Shown here: positions 51,164 through 59,795 of the stretch, in pieces
Layout: each line of letters begins with the position of its first letter
Position numbering within the stretch: position 1 is the stretch's first letter
NCBI RefSeq assembly: GCF_003627965.1
Contig: NZ_RBWE01000001.1
Coordinates: forward strand, 1,221,895 to 1,285,894
Direction of reading: 5' to 3'
Length of the DNA: 64,000 bases
From: Desulfofundulus salinus
GTDB taxonomy: Bacteria > Bacillota > Desulfotomaculia > Desulfotomaculales > Desulfovirgulaceae
The notes under the pieces: generated by a model
The model's input: only the letters and a program-made list of their open reading frames with translations
Databases searched by the model: none
What the model was told of the DNA's origin: nothing
Program-made: the position numbers and the translations under genes

Positions 51164-53095
51164 GTGTCCAACGAGATGGTTGAATTTGCGATGCACCACG
51201 CCTGGCTGGTGCCCCTGCTGCCTGCTCTGGCCTTTTTAGCCATCGTCTTTTTGACCAGGCCCTGGCCCATGCTCAGCGCCCTGGTGGCCGTGGCCGGAAT
51301 AGTGGGTTCCTTTATCGTTTCGGCCCTGGCAGCATACGGCGTGTTTACCAATCCGGCATTTAAGGAAGAACCCCTGGTCTACGCCGTGCGGTGGTTTTCC
51401 ATGCCCGGCCTGCAGATAGACGTAGGGGTGCAGCTTGATCCCGTATCGGCCATGATGATTTTCATGGTCTCCATGGTGGCGTCCCTGATCTTTATTTACG
51501 CCATCGGTTACATGAAAGGCGATCCCGGCTTTTCGGTGTTCTTCTCCTATGTTTCCCTGTTTGCTGCCTCCATGCTCCTGCTGGCCATTTCCAGCAACCT
51601 GCTGGAAATGTTTGTGGCATGGGAGTTGGTCGGTCTGTGTTCCTACCTGTTGATCGGGTTTTACAGCCACAAGATTTCCGCCCGGGAGGCGGCAAAGAAA
51701 GCCTTTATCACCTGCCGTGTTGCCGACTTCGGTTTATTGCTCGGGCTTTTGTCGCTGCAAATTGTCTTTGGCACTTTGAACCTGGTGGAGCTTTCCGAAA
51801 AAATTGCCCACTTCGAGCAATATACCACTTTCGGCGTGTTAAGCCTCATTGCCGTGCTGGTGTTTATCGGGCCCATCGGTAAGTCGGGTCAGTTTCCCCT
51901 GCACGTGTGGTTGCCGGATGCCATGGAAGGCCCCACCCCGGTCAGCGCCCTGATCCACGCCGCTACCATGGTGGTGGCCGGTGTCTACCTGGTGGCCCGG
52001 ACCATGTTCCTCTTCCACGAAGTGCCCAATGCCATGGAACTGGTGGCCATCACCGGTGGTTTCACGGCCCTGTTTGCCGCCACCATTGCCGTCACCCAGC
52101 GGGAAATCAAGCGCATTCTGGCCTACTCCACGGTCAGCCAGATTGGTTATATGATGCTGGCCCTGGGGGTGGGCAGCATGACGGCCAGCCTGTTCCACAT
52201 GTGGACCCATGCCTTCTTTAAAGCCCTCATGTTCCTGGGCGCCGGCAGCGTGCTGCATGCCCTGCACCACAAGGCGGACGTGTGGGAGATGGGCGGCCTG
52301 ATCAAGAAAATGCCCGTTACCGGCTGGACTTTTGTCATTGGTGGCCTGGCCATAGCCGGTATTCCCCCCTTTGCCGGGTTCTGGAGCAAGGACGAAATCC
52401 TGGCCGTGACCCTGGAGAGCGGGCATTATGTCCTCTTTGTCATGGCTGCCTTTACCGCTTTCCTGACCGCCTTTTACATGTGGCGGCTGATCTTCCTGAC
52501 CTTCTTTGGCGACGAGAATCCGGAGAACCACCCGCACGAATCTCCTCCGGTAATGACCCTGCCCTTGATCGGCCTGGCTATTTTATCTACCGTTGGCGGC
52601 CTGGTGGGGACTCCCTGGGCGCCCTACTGGGGCGAGTGGATCTTCTTTGGTCATCCTCACCACGTAGAGCCCAACTACTGGGTCATGATCGGCTCCATCG
52701 TGCTGGCCGCAGCCGGCATTTACCTGGCCTACCAGCTCTACTGTGCGGATAAGACCAAAGCCAGGGCAAAGGAACTGGCCGAACGTTACAAGCACATCTA
52801 CACCATCCTGTACAACAAGTACTATATTGATGAAATCTACCTCTGGTTCAACCATACCATCATTGATGGTGCGGCCAAACTGTTCTACCTGTTCGACATC
52901 TATGTGGTGGACGGCGTTATCGTCAACGGCCTGGGCGCCCTGACCTGCCTGTTTGGCGAAGGCCTGCGGGTGACCAACACCGGCCGGCTCCAGAACTACG
53001 CCCTGGTGTTTTTCCTGGGTGTGCTGGCCGTGGTCGTTCTCCTGGCCTTTACCGGTCCTTCGGCTGCCAGCCTGATTGTGGGGGGTGTGAAGTAA
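51164..53095 (+). CDS. nuoL: NADH-quinone oxidoreductase subunit L
   Basis: 643-residue proton-pumping subunit of the Mrp-antiporter type. Key segments: LLEMFVAWELVGLCSYLLIGFY (conserved Glu), GPIGKSGQFPLHVWLPDAMEGPTPVSALIHAATMVVAG, AYSTVSQIGYMMLALGVG, and the long C-terminal amphipathic helix region before LQNYALVFFLGVLAVVVLLAF. GTG 51164 is used; ATG 51176 is in frame. Confidence 0.95.
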   Translation: MSNEMVEFAMHHAWLVPLLPALAFLAIVFLTRPWPMLSALVAVAGIVGSFIVSALAAYGVFTNPAFKEEPLVYAVRWFSMPGLQIDVGVQLDPVSAMMIFMVSMVASLIFIYAIGYMKGDPGFSVFFSYVSLFAASMLLLAISSNLLEMFVAWELVGLCSYLLIGFYSHKISAREAAKKAFITCRVADFGLLLGLLSLQIVFGTLNLVELSEKIAHFEQYTTFGVLSLIAVLVFIGPIGKSGQFPLHVWLPDAMEGPTPVSALIHAATMVVAGVYLVARTMFLFHEVPNAMELVAITGGFTALFAATIAVTQREIKRILAYSTVSQIGYMMLALGVGSMTASLFHMWTHAFFKALMFLGAGSVLHALHHKADVWEMGGLIKKMPVTGWTFVIGGLAIAGIPPFAGFWSKDEILAVTLESGHYVLFVMAAFTAFLTAFYMWRLIFLTFFGDENPENHPHESPPVMTLPLIGLAILSTVGGLVGTPWAPYWGEWIFFGHPHHVEPNYWVMIGSIVLAAAGIYLAYQLYCADKTKARAKELAERYKHIYTILYNKYYIDEIYLWFNHTIIDGAAKLFYLFDIYVVDGVIVNGLGALTCLFGEGLRVTNTGRLQNYALVFFLGVLAVVVLLAFTGPSAASLIVGGVK

Positions 53096-54613
53096 ATGGA
53101 AGGCTTCCCCGTTTTACTAACCATCCTGCTTGCTCCCGTGGTGGCAGCGGTGATCATGGCTTTTATTCCCCGGGAGGAGCACATGCTCATTAAATGTATC
53201 GCGGCTACGGGAACCTTCATTTCCATGGCCCTGTCCCTGTACGTGTACTTTGCCTACGACCAGTCCCTGGGCGGTCTGCAGTTTGTGCAGCAGGTGCCCT
53301 GGATTAAGGATCTGGGCGTCACTTTCTTCCTGGGCGTGGACGGCATCAGCCTGCCCATGCTGTTGCTGACCAACCTGATTGGTTTTTCGGCGGTTTTTGC
53401 TTCCTGGAATGTCGACCACCGTCCGCGGGATTTCTTCATCCTGCTGTGTCTCTTGATCACCGGTGTGATGGGCACCTTTGTGGCCCAGGACCTGTTTATC
53501 TTCCTGCTCTTCTACGAAGTGGTGGTCATTCCCATCTACATCCTGGTGATCATCTGGGGTAGCACCAAGCGGGTAACCAAGGAATACGCCGGTATGAAGC
53601 TGACCATCTACCTTTTGATTGGTTCAGCCTTCCTGCTGGTAGGCGTGATCGCCCTGTTTATGAAGACTGCGGCCATTTCCGGCGTGCCCGATATGAGCTT
53701 CACGGGCCTGGCCCGGGCCGCCCAGGGGTTGAGCGATTTCGACCAGAAATGGCTCTTTGCCCTGATGCTTTTTGGCTTTGGTTCGCTTCTCTCCATGTGG
53801 CCCTTCCACTCCTGGTCGCCCGACGGTTACGCCGGCGCTCCCACGGCGGTGAGTATGATTCACGCCGGGGTGCTGAAAAAGATCGGTGGTTACGGTTTAA
53901 TTCGCATCGCCCTTTATGTCCTGCCGGTGGGCGCTAAATTCTGGGCACCGGTGATTGCCGTGCTCGGTGTATGTGGCGTGGCTTATGCGGCTATGGCGGC
54001 CCTGGCCCAGAAAGACCTCAAGTATATTGTCGGTTACTCCAGCGTGAGCCACATGGGTTATGTGCTCCTGGCCGTGGCTTCCCTGAACGTCGTCGGCTTA
54101 AACGGCGCCGTGGCCAACATGTTTGCCCACGGGATCATGGCGGCACTGTTCTTCTCCACCATCGGCTTCATTTACGAAAAGACCCACACCCGCTGGATTC
54201 CCGATCTGGGCGGATTGGCCCGGCAGACACCCCGCCTGGCCGTGGCCTTCATGCTGGCGGCCATGGCTTCCCTGGGTCTGCCCGGCCTGGTGAGCTTTAT
54301 ACCCGAGTTTACCATCTTTGTGGCCTCCTTCAAGGTTTACGGGGGCCTGGCCGTGGTGGCCATTGCCGGGATTATCATCACCGCCCTTTATGCCCTGCGG
54401 GCCGGTGCCAACACCCTTTTTGGGCCGCCCCGTCCTGAGTATGACTCTCTGAAGGACATCCGGGGTCCCGAGCTGGTGCCCCTGGCCGTACTGGGTACCG
54501 TTCTGGTGGTGGGCGGTCTTCTCCCCTTCCTGCTCTTCGACATGGTCAATAGCGGCATCGTGCCCCTGATGGCCGAGATTAGCGGTGCGCTTCAGTTAGG
54601 GGGGAGTTTTTAG
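53096..54613 (+). CDS. nuoM: NADH-quinone oxidoreductase subunit M
   Basis: 505-residue antiporter-like subunit with about 14 membrane segments. DLFIFLLFYEVVVIPIYILVIIWG carries the conserved glutamate; MWPFHSWSPDGYAGAPTAVSMIHAGVLKKIGGYG and GYSSVSHMGYVLLAVAS are typical. ATG 53096 follows the nuoL stop directly; it abuts nuoN with no gap. Confidence 0.95.
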   Translation: MEGFPVLLTILLAPVVAAVIMAFIPREEHMLIKCIAATGTFISMALSLYVYFAYDQSLGGLQFVQQVPWIKDLGVTFFLGVDGISLPMLLLTNLIGFSAVFASWNVDHRPRDFFILLCLLITGVMGTFVAQDLFIFLLFYEVVVIPIYILVIIWGSTKRVTKEYAGMKLTIYLLIGSAFLLVGVIALFMKTAAISGVPDMSFTGLARAAQGLSDFDQKWLFALMLFGFGSLLSMWPFHSWSPDGYAGAPTAVSMIHAGVLKKIGGYGLIRIALYVLPVGAKFWAPVIAVLGVCGVAYAAMAALAQKDLKYIVGYSSVSHMGYVLLAVASLNVVGLNGAVANMFAHGIMAALFFSTIGFIYEKTHTRWIPDLGGLARQTPRLAVAFMLAAMASLGLPGLVSFIPEFTIFVASFKVYGGLAVVAIAGIIITALYALRAGANTLFGPPRPEYDSLKDIRGPELVPLAVLGTVLVVGGLLPFLLFDMVNSGIVPLMAEISGALQLGGSF

Positions 54614-56038
54614 ATGAATGTGGATCTCTCGTTGTTGGCGCCTGAGATTGCCATGGCCATCCTGGGCCTTGGTGTACTGATCCTGGGGTTGCTCGTTCCC
54701 AAAGGCTCCCGTCACGGCCTGGGCTGGGTTACGGCCCTGGGGTTGCTGGGAGTGCTGGGGTTGACCATCGCCGGGTGGAACAATCAGGGTTCCCTTTATG
54801 AAGGCATCTTTATCGTTGACCGGTATGCCATCTTCTTCAAGATAACCTTCCTCACGGCGGCCTTTCTGGTCACCCTGGGCTGTATGCGCTACGTTGACGA
54901 GATGGGCGATCAAAGCGAGTATTACAGCATGATGCTGTTTGCCACCCTGGGGATGATGGTGCTGGCTTCGGCCGGAGACTTCATGACCCTCTACCTGGGG
55001 TTGGAGCTCATGACCATTGCCTTTATCGTGCTGGTGTGCTTCCGCCGTACCGAAACCAGGTCGGTGGAGGCCGGGATTAAATACATCCTCCTGGCGGGAA
55101 TGTCCTCGGCGGTGCTGTTGTACGGCCTGAGCCTGGTTTACGGTGTGACCGGGTCGGTGGTCATCTCCGAAGTGGGTCAGGCGGTAACCACAGAGCCCGT
55201 GCCCGCCCTGATCCTGGGCGTGGCCATGCTGGTGGCGGGCCTGGGTTTCAAGATTTCCGCCGTGCCCTTCCATATGTGGACGCCGGATGTGTACGAAGGG
55301 GCACCCACACCGGTGACCTCCTTCCTGGCCGTAGGCTCCAAGGCAGCCTCTTTTGCCATCCTGTTGCGGGTGTTTGTAGCGGCCCTGCCGGGGCTCTGGG
55401 CCCACTGGACCATGCTGGTGGCCATTCTTTCGGCTGTCACCATCATTGTGGGCAACCTGGTGGCCATTCCCCAGACCAACATCAAGCGCCTGCTGGCCTA
55501 CTCCAGTATCGCCCAGGCGGGCTACATCCTGGTCGGTCTGGTCACCGCCAGTGAAGCCGGGATTAAAGGCGTAATGTTCTACGCTTTCCTGTATGTCTTT
55601 GCCACCATCGGCGCCTTTACCGTGGCCGCCTATTTCTACAATGTAACCGGCAGTGATGAAATCAAGGACTATGCGGGTTTGAGCCAGCGCTCCCCCTTGA
55701 TGGCCGCGGTAATGGTCATCTCCATGCTCTCCATGGCCGGCATTCCGCCCCTGGCGGGCTTTGTGGGCAAATTCTATCTCTTCAAGACCATTGTGGACAA
55801 TTACCTGTGGCTGGCCTTCATCGGCCTGATCATGAGCATGGTGTCGGTCTACTACTACCTGCGGGTGGCCCTGGTCATGTACCGGGACGAACCGGTTGAT
55901 CATACGCCCATTTCTTTGAGCGGCCCGGTGGCCCTGACCCTGATCATCACCATGGTGGCCACCCTGGTGCTGGGCATTTATCCCGGACCGCTGTCGGAAG
56001 TGGTCAACACGGCGGCTCATTCCTTCTTCCTCCCTTAG
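54614..56038 (+). CDS. nuoN: NADH-quinone oxidoreductase subunit N
   Basis: 474-residue antiporter-like subunit, last gene of the operon. Conserved: LYLGLELMTIAFIVLVCFRR, GFKISAVPFHMWTPDVYEGAPTPVTSFLAVGSKAASFAILLRV and AYSSIAQAGYILVGLVT. ATG 54614 abuts nuoM. A hairpin terminator lies 32 bases after the stop. The operon lacks nuoE, nuoF and nuoG. Confidence 0.95.
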   Translation: MNVDLSLLAPEIAMAILGLGVLILGLLVPKGSRHGLGWVTALGLLGVLGLTIAGWNNQGSLYEGIFIVDRYAIFFKITFLTAAFLVTLGCMRYVDEMGDQSEYYSMMLFATLGMMVLASAGDFMTLYLGLELMTIAFIVLVCFRRTETRSVEAGIKYILLAGMSSAVLLYGLSLVYGVTGSVVISEVGQAVTTEPVPALILGVAMLVAGLGFKISAVPFHMWTPDVYEGAPTPVTSFLAVGSKAASFAILLRVFVAALPGLWAHWTMLVAILSAVTIIVGNLVAIPQTNIKRLLAYSSIAQAGYILVGLVTASEAGIKGVMFYAFLYVFATIGAFTVAAYFYNVTGSDEIKDYAGLSQRSPLMAAVMVISMLSMAGIPPLAGFVGKFYLFKTIVDNYLWLAFIGLIMSMVSVYYYLRVALVMYRDEPVDHTPISLSGPVALTLIITMVATLVLGIYPGPLSEVVNTAAHSFFLP

Positions 56039-56069
56039 GAATAGACCGCAGGTACACAACAAACCGGAA

Positions 56070-56096
56070 GCGGGGTTTCAACGCCCCGCTTTCTTA
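56070..56096. terminator. bidirectional terminator between nuoN and sodA
   Basis: GCGGGG / CCCCGC arms around TTTCAACG (56070-56089), TTTCTTAT after it on the plus side and an AT-rich flank on the other; the two genes converge. Confidence 0.7.
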
Positions 56097-56810
56097 TCGT
56101 CCCTGCAGGGCTTGAAACCGGGCGCCGGCCGCGGCCCAGTTTATGTTCTGGAAGAAGGCTTCGATATAGCTCCGGCGGTCGGTGCCGTAATCAATGTAGT
56201 ACGCATGTTCATATACATCCAGGACGAGGATGGGCTGCGTGCGGACAAAAATCCCCACATTATGGGCGTCGGCCGAGTAGTTGTGCAAAAAGCCGTCGTC
56301 CTGGTCGTAGGACAGGATCACCCATCCCCGTGAGGCCAGCCCCGAAGCTTTGAAATCGTTTTCCCAAAACTCATAAGAGCCGTAACTGAAAACAATAGCC
56401 TCATAAAGGGCGCCTGTGGGCCGGCCTCCCGGTCCTCCCAGGTTGCCGAAATATAGCTCGTGCAGCTTTACGCCGTTTGTGGCGTAGCTCTCTTCCACCT
56501 TCAGTTCCCGCAGGGGGCTGTAGGTGGAGTTGGCCGACGCACGGTCTACCGTACGCAGGCGGTTACGAATTTCGTTGGTTTTGTTGACATAACCATCATA
56601 AAGTTTGTAGTGCTCCTGAATGGTCCGGGCGGAAATGCCCCTTAAGCGCAGCAACTCCGGCGGCAGCGGCTTGGCTCTGACCGGGGTGAACGCCCCCCCG
56701 CTGGGCGGGTAATCCATGTCACCCACGTGAACTATCTGCCTGTCGCCCGCCATATGCTCTTCCTGGAGGTGCCTTTTACTGGCGTAGCGCCCGGTAACCT
56801 GGCCATCCAT
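56094..56810 (-). CDS. sodA: superoxide dismutase, Fe/Mn family
   Basis: 238-residue Fe/Mn superoxide dismutase. The metal-ligand signature DVYEHAYYIDYGTDRRSYI (normally DVWEHAY) gives Asp and His; other His ligands lie in TIQEHYKLYDGYV and KLHELYF. No tryptophan in the signature. The N-terminal 45 residues (through YPPSGGAFTPVRAKPLPPELL) extend beyond many homologues. ATG 56810 is preferred because GGGAGGGG lies 8 bases upstream, with ATG 56753 as an alternative. It detoxifies superoxide; metal choice not determined. Confidence 0.88.
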   Translation of the reverse strand: MDGQVTGRYASKRHLQEEHMAGDRQIVHVGDMDYPPSGGAFTPVRAKPLPPELLRLRGISARTIQEHYKLYDGYVNKTNEIRNRLRTVDRASANSTYSPLRELKVEESYATNGVKLHELYFGNLGGPGGRPTGALYEAIVFSYGSYEFWENDFKASGLASRGWVILSYDQDDGFLHNYSADAHNVGIFVRTQPILVLDVYEHAYYIDYGTDRRSYIEAFFQNINWAAAGARFQALQGR

Positions 56811-56973
56811 GTGGAAATCCCCTCCCGTAAATTTCTTGTTATTATATGAATTTCTCTTTCCAGATGTTTCCTTGCAAGTATTGTTAATAGCTTTTTAACC
56901 AGCTTAGAAAGGAATAAGAGAATGTTTAGAGAAATAAACCAGCAATGTAATTGATCAGAACGGAGTGGTGAAA

Positions 56974-57411
56974 ATGGCTGAGGATCTGGCCCTTGAAGCA
57001 AGGAACAGGGCGGGGAACTACTTCCGTGAGGGCTATAACTGTGCCGAGTCCATTTTTTTAACTTTCCGGGAACTGGTGGTCCCGGAGGTGGAGCGGGATC
57101 TCGTCCGCCTGGCCACCGGTTTTGGAGGCGGGTTGGGACACGCGGGGTGCCTCTGCGGGGCGCTGACCGCTTCCACCATGGTTCTCGGCCTGCTTTGCGG
57201 GCGTACCGATCACCGGCAGGACCGCTACCGGGCCTACGGGCTGGTCAAAGATTTCCACGACTGCTTTGAAGAAAAGTTTGGGGCTACCTGTTGCCGGGCC
57301 TTAAACCCCCATCCCTTTGATACACCGGAACACCTGCGCTACTGCCTGAAGATTACCGGAAATACGGCCAGGCTGCTCATGGAGTACCTGCAGGAGAAAA
57401 ATTTAATTTAG
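56974..57411 (+). CDS. C_GCAxxG_C_C family protein
   Basis: 145-residue redox-type protein of the C_GCAxxG_C_C family. Cysteines in order: YNCAESIF, GFGGGLGHAGCLCGALTASTMVLG (the GCxCGA motif), DCFEEKFGATCC and RYCLKITG. Members are thought to bind a metal or iron-sulfur centre; no reaction is proven. ATG 56974 has GGAG 8 bases upstream; GTG 56965 is possible. Confidence 0.88.
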   Translation: MAEDLALEARNRAGNYFREGYNCAESIFLTFRELVVPEVERDLVRLATGFGGGLGHAGCLCGALTASTMVLGLLCGRTDHRQDRYRAYGLVKDFHDCFEEKFGATCCRALNPHPFDTPEHLRYCLKITGNTARLLMEYLQEKNLI

Positions 57412-57435
57412 TGCCGGCTCAAAGGGGGAAGTCCG

Positions 57436-57798
57436 GTGACCCTGCGGAGAAAAGCCCAGGGGCGCAAGGGAGAAGAGGAGGCGGCCCGTTACCTGGCCGG
57501 GCAGGGCTACTGCCTGCTGGAGCGTAATTTTCGCTGCCCCCATGGGGAAATGGACATCATTGCCCTGGACGGCCGTACACTGGTCTTTGTGGAGGTGCGC
57601 AGCAGGGCAACGGATAATTTCGGCCTGCCCCAGGAAAGTGTGGGCCGGCAAAAACAGGCCAGGTTGCGCCGGGTGGCCCGCTACTACCTGGCGGCGAGCG
57701 GGGGACACCGTGGGCCGGTGCGTTTCGATGTCCTGGCCATTAAATACGGGCTTAACGGCCGGGTGGAATCCCTGGAGCATATAAAAAATGCTTTTTGA
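57436..57798 (+). CDS. yraN: YraN/UPF0102 family endonuclease-like protein
   Basis: 120-residue protein of the YraN family with a restriction-nuclease fold: GRKGEEEAARYLAGQGYCLLERNFRCPHGEMDIIALDGRTLVFVEVRSR (the E...D...ExR-type site) is intact. Housekeeping neighbour of rnhB in many Firmicutes; here the two are split by the nuo operon. Role in DNA or RNA metabolism not established. GTG 57436 follows AAAGGGGGAAG. Confidence 0.9.
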   Translation: MTLRRKAQGRKGEEEAARYLAGQGYCLLERNFRCPHGEMDIIALDGRTLVFVEVRSRATDNFGLPQESVGRQKQARLRRVARYYLAASGGHRGPVRFDVLAIKYGLNGRVESLEHIKNAF

Positions 57799-58028
57799 TT
57801 GCCGGCAGGAGGAAAATCGCGCCCGGTGTGGAAACAAAAAAATGCCAGTATACACTCTGAAAACCCGGAGTAGCCACGGAACGTGAACGTACTGAAGTTT
57901 GCTTGAGCAACGGGGCAAGATAATCGTCCAGGTAGTTGGGATAGCATTTAATGGAAAATTTAAATGCCGGATGATGGCTGCTTGAAGGGCGATTAACCTT
58001 TTTTTAATCCTTCGCCCGGTAAAGCAGC
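57799..58028. other. intergenic leader before the glycine riboswitch
   Basis: No gene seen. GCCGGCAGGAGGAAAATCGC near 57802 and a weak TTTAATCC-type AT stretch before the aptamer are the only features noted; the gcv promoter was not placed with confidence. Confidence 0.35.
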
Positions 58029-58131
58029 AGGACGGACCTCTGGAGAGATTCCTTCCCCTCAGGAAGGAACACCGACGGGGCAAGTTTCCCGTAAGCGGGA
58101 AATGAAACTCTCAGGTTCCAGGACAGAGGAG
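58029..58131 (+). promoter_or_regulatory. glycine riboswitch, single aptamer
   Basis: Canonical glycine-aptamer blocks: GGACCTCTGGAGAGA, then CACCGACGGGGCAAG, and GAAACTCTCAGGTTCCAGGACAGAGG, with P1 arms CCTCT / AGAGG. Only one aptamer is recognisable; many are tandem. A terminator follows directly and the glycine cleavage genes start 85 bases later. Glycine should relieve termination and switch on the operon. Confidence 0.93.
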
Positions 58132-58168
58132 ATGGTTATGATCGATCTCCCCTGTCCTTGTTTTTTTG
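58120..58168 (+). terminator. riboswitch expression platform terminator
   Basis: AGGACAG-GGAGAT arm (58120-58134) pairs with ATCTCCCCTGTCCTT (58145-58159), followed by GTTTTTTT. The 5' arm overlaps the aptamer's closing strand, so aptamer folding and the terminator exclude each other. Confidence 0.9.
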
Positions 58169-58215
58169 GGGGAGTTGGCCATACTAATGTCAGGTTGGGT
58201 TAGGAGGTACCTGCC

Positions 58216-59316
58216 ATGGAAAATTTGCAAAAGACCCCCCTGTATAACAAGCACATTGAGAGCGGGGGCAAGATGGTTAATTTTGGTGGCTGGGCCCTGC
58301 CGGTTCAATATAGCAGCATCATTGAGGAGCACCAGGCCGTACGGGAAAGAGCCGGCCTCTTTGACGTTTCCCATATGGGGGAAATCCGGATCAGCGGTCC
58401 CGGTGCCCTGGCCCTGGTGCAAAAGGCCGTTACAAACGATGTTTCCAGGCTTTCCCCATTCCAGGCCCTCTACACTCCCGTGTGCCTTCCCCGGGGAGGC
58501 GTAGTTGACGATATCCTGGTGTACCGCCTGGGACCGGAAGAGTTTTTGCTGGTGGTCAACGCTGCGAACAAGGATAAGGACTACGCCTGGTTTGGTGAAC
58601 TGGCCGTTGAATTTCCCGGGGTGTCCGTTGAGGATATCTCCACCCAGACGGCCCAGCTCGCCCTGCAGGGCCCCCGGGCGGCGCAAATTTTGGCCGGGCT
58701 GACTCCTGCAAACCTTGCTCCCCTCCGGTATTACTGGGCCAGCCCCGATGTGGAGGTGGGCGGTGTAAAATGTATGGTCTCCCGTACCGGGTATACGGGT
58801 GAAGATGGTTTCGAACTCTATTGCCCGGCCGAAGAAGCGTCCCGGTTGTGGGATGAAATAATGTCCGCGGGGCAAAAAGAGGGTCTGGTACCCTGCGGCC
58901 TGGGTGCCCGGGACACCCTGCGGTTTGAAGCGGCCATGCCCTTATACGGCCATGAGCTAAATGAAAATATCACTCCCCTGGAGGCCGGTCTGGAGCGTTT
59001 TGTCAGCTGGGAAAAGGATTACTTTATCGGAAAGGAGGCGCTTCTACGGCAAAAGAAGGAGGGAGTCAAACGCTGCCTGGTGGGTTTTGAAATGGTAGAC
59101 CGGGGGATACCCCGCCAGGGGTATGCCATCGCCCGGGACGGACAGGTTATTGGCGAAGTAACCTCCGGCACCCAGAGTCCCACCCTGGGTAAAGCTCTGG
59201 GGATGGGGTACGTGCCGGTGGAGTATGCCGCCATAAATTCGGAGCTGGAGGTGATCATCCGGGGCCGGAGTAGCCGGGCAAAAGTGGTACCAACACCTTT
59301 TTACCGGCGAAAGTAG
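58216..59316 (+). CDS. gcvT: glycine cleavage system T protein (aminomethyltransferase)
   Basis: 366-residue T protein: takes the aminomethyl group from lipoyl-H protein to tetrahydrofolate, giving methylene-THF and ammonia. Seen: GGKMVNFGGWALPVQYSSIIEEHQAVRERAGLFDVSHMGEI, GVVDDILVYRLGPEEFLLVVNAANKDKDYAW, RTGYTGEDGFELYCP and GLGARDTLRFEAAMPLYGHE. ATG 58216 follows TAGGAGGTACC. First gene under the glycine riboswitch. Confidence 0.96.
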   Translation: MENLQKTPLYNKHIESGGKMVNFGGWALPVQYSSIIEEHQAVRERAGLFDVSHMGEIRISGPGALALVQKAVTNDVSRLSPFQALYTPVCLPRGGVVDDILVYRLGPEEFLLVVNAANKDKDYAWFGELAVEFPGVSVEDISTQTAQLALQGPRAAQILAGLTPANLAPLRYYWASPDVEVGGVKCMVSRTGYTGEDGFELYCPAEEASRLWDEIMSAGQKEGLVPCGLGARDTLRFEAAMPLYGHELNENITPLEAGLERFVSWEKDYFIGKEALLRQKKEGVKRCLVGFEMVDRGIPRQGYAIARDGQVIGEVTSGTQSPTLGKALGMGYVPVEYAAINSELEVIIRGRSSRAKVVPTPFYRRK

Positions 59317-59407
59317 TCAGACAAAAAGTTAAGGTACGTCAACGCAAACCTAAAAAACGGAATCATTCCAAGATTACCTTCTAAATCAATCTAAGGGGGT
59401 TTTGCTC

Positions 59408-59788
59408 ATGTATCCTGCCGACCTGAAATATTCCAAGGATCACGAATGGATCCGCGTGGAGGGGAACCGTGGAACCGTCGGCATTACCTTTTATGCCCAG
59501 GAGTCCCTGGGGGATGTGGTCTACGTAGACCTGCCCCAGGTTGGGGATGAAGTGGCTGCCGGGGAGTCCTTCGGTACGGTGGAGTCGGTGAAATCGGTTT
59601 CCGACCTCTATGCTCCGGTAAGCGGTAAAGTGGTGGAGGTCAATCAGGAAGTCATTGATCACCCCGATTTGATCAACAAGGACCCCTATGGCGATGGCTG
59701 GTTGATCGTGGTTGAAATGTCCGACCCTGGGGAGCTGGACGACCTGATGGACGCCAAAGCCTATGAGGAAATGGTGAAAGAGAGTTGA
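59408..59788 (+). CDS. gcvH: glycine cleavage system H protein
   Basis: 126-residue lipoyl carrier. Lipoylated lysine about residue 62 in SFGTVESVKSVSDLYAPVSG; HEWIRVEGNRGTVGITFYAQESLGDVVYVDLP is typical. ATG 59408 has AAGGGGG 9 bases upstream; the in-frame TTG at 59402 is less likely. It shuttles intermediates among P, T and L proteins. Confidence 0.96.
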   Translation: MYPADLKYSKDHEWIRVEGNRGTVGITFYAQESLGDVVYVDLPQVGDEVAAGESFGTVESVKSVSDLYAPVSGKVVEVNQEVIDHPDLINKDPYGDGWLIVVEMSDPGELDDLMDAKAYEEMVKES

Positions 59789-59795
59789 TCTACAA

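Noticed and set aside
54596..56062. Long minus-strand open frame of 488 codons opposite nuoN
   Set aside because: It is low-complexity (His/Gly/Gln-rich) and lies fully antisense to the clear NuoN coding sequence, a common artefact in GC-rich genes.
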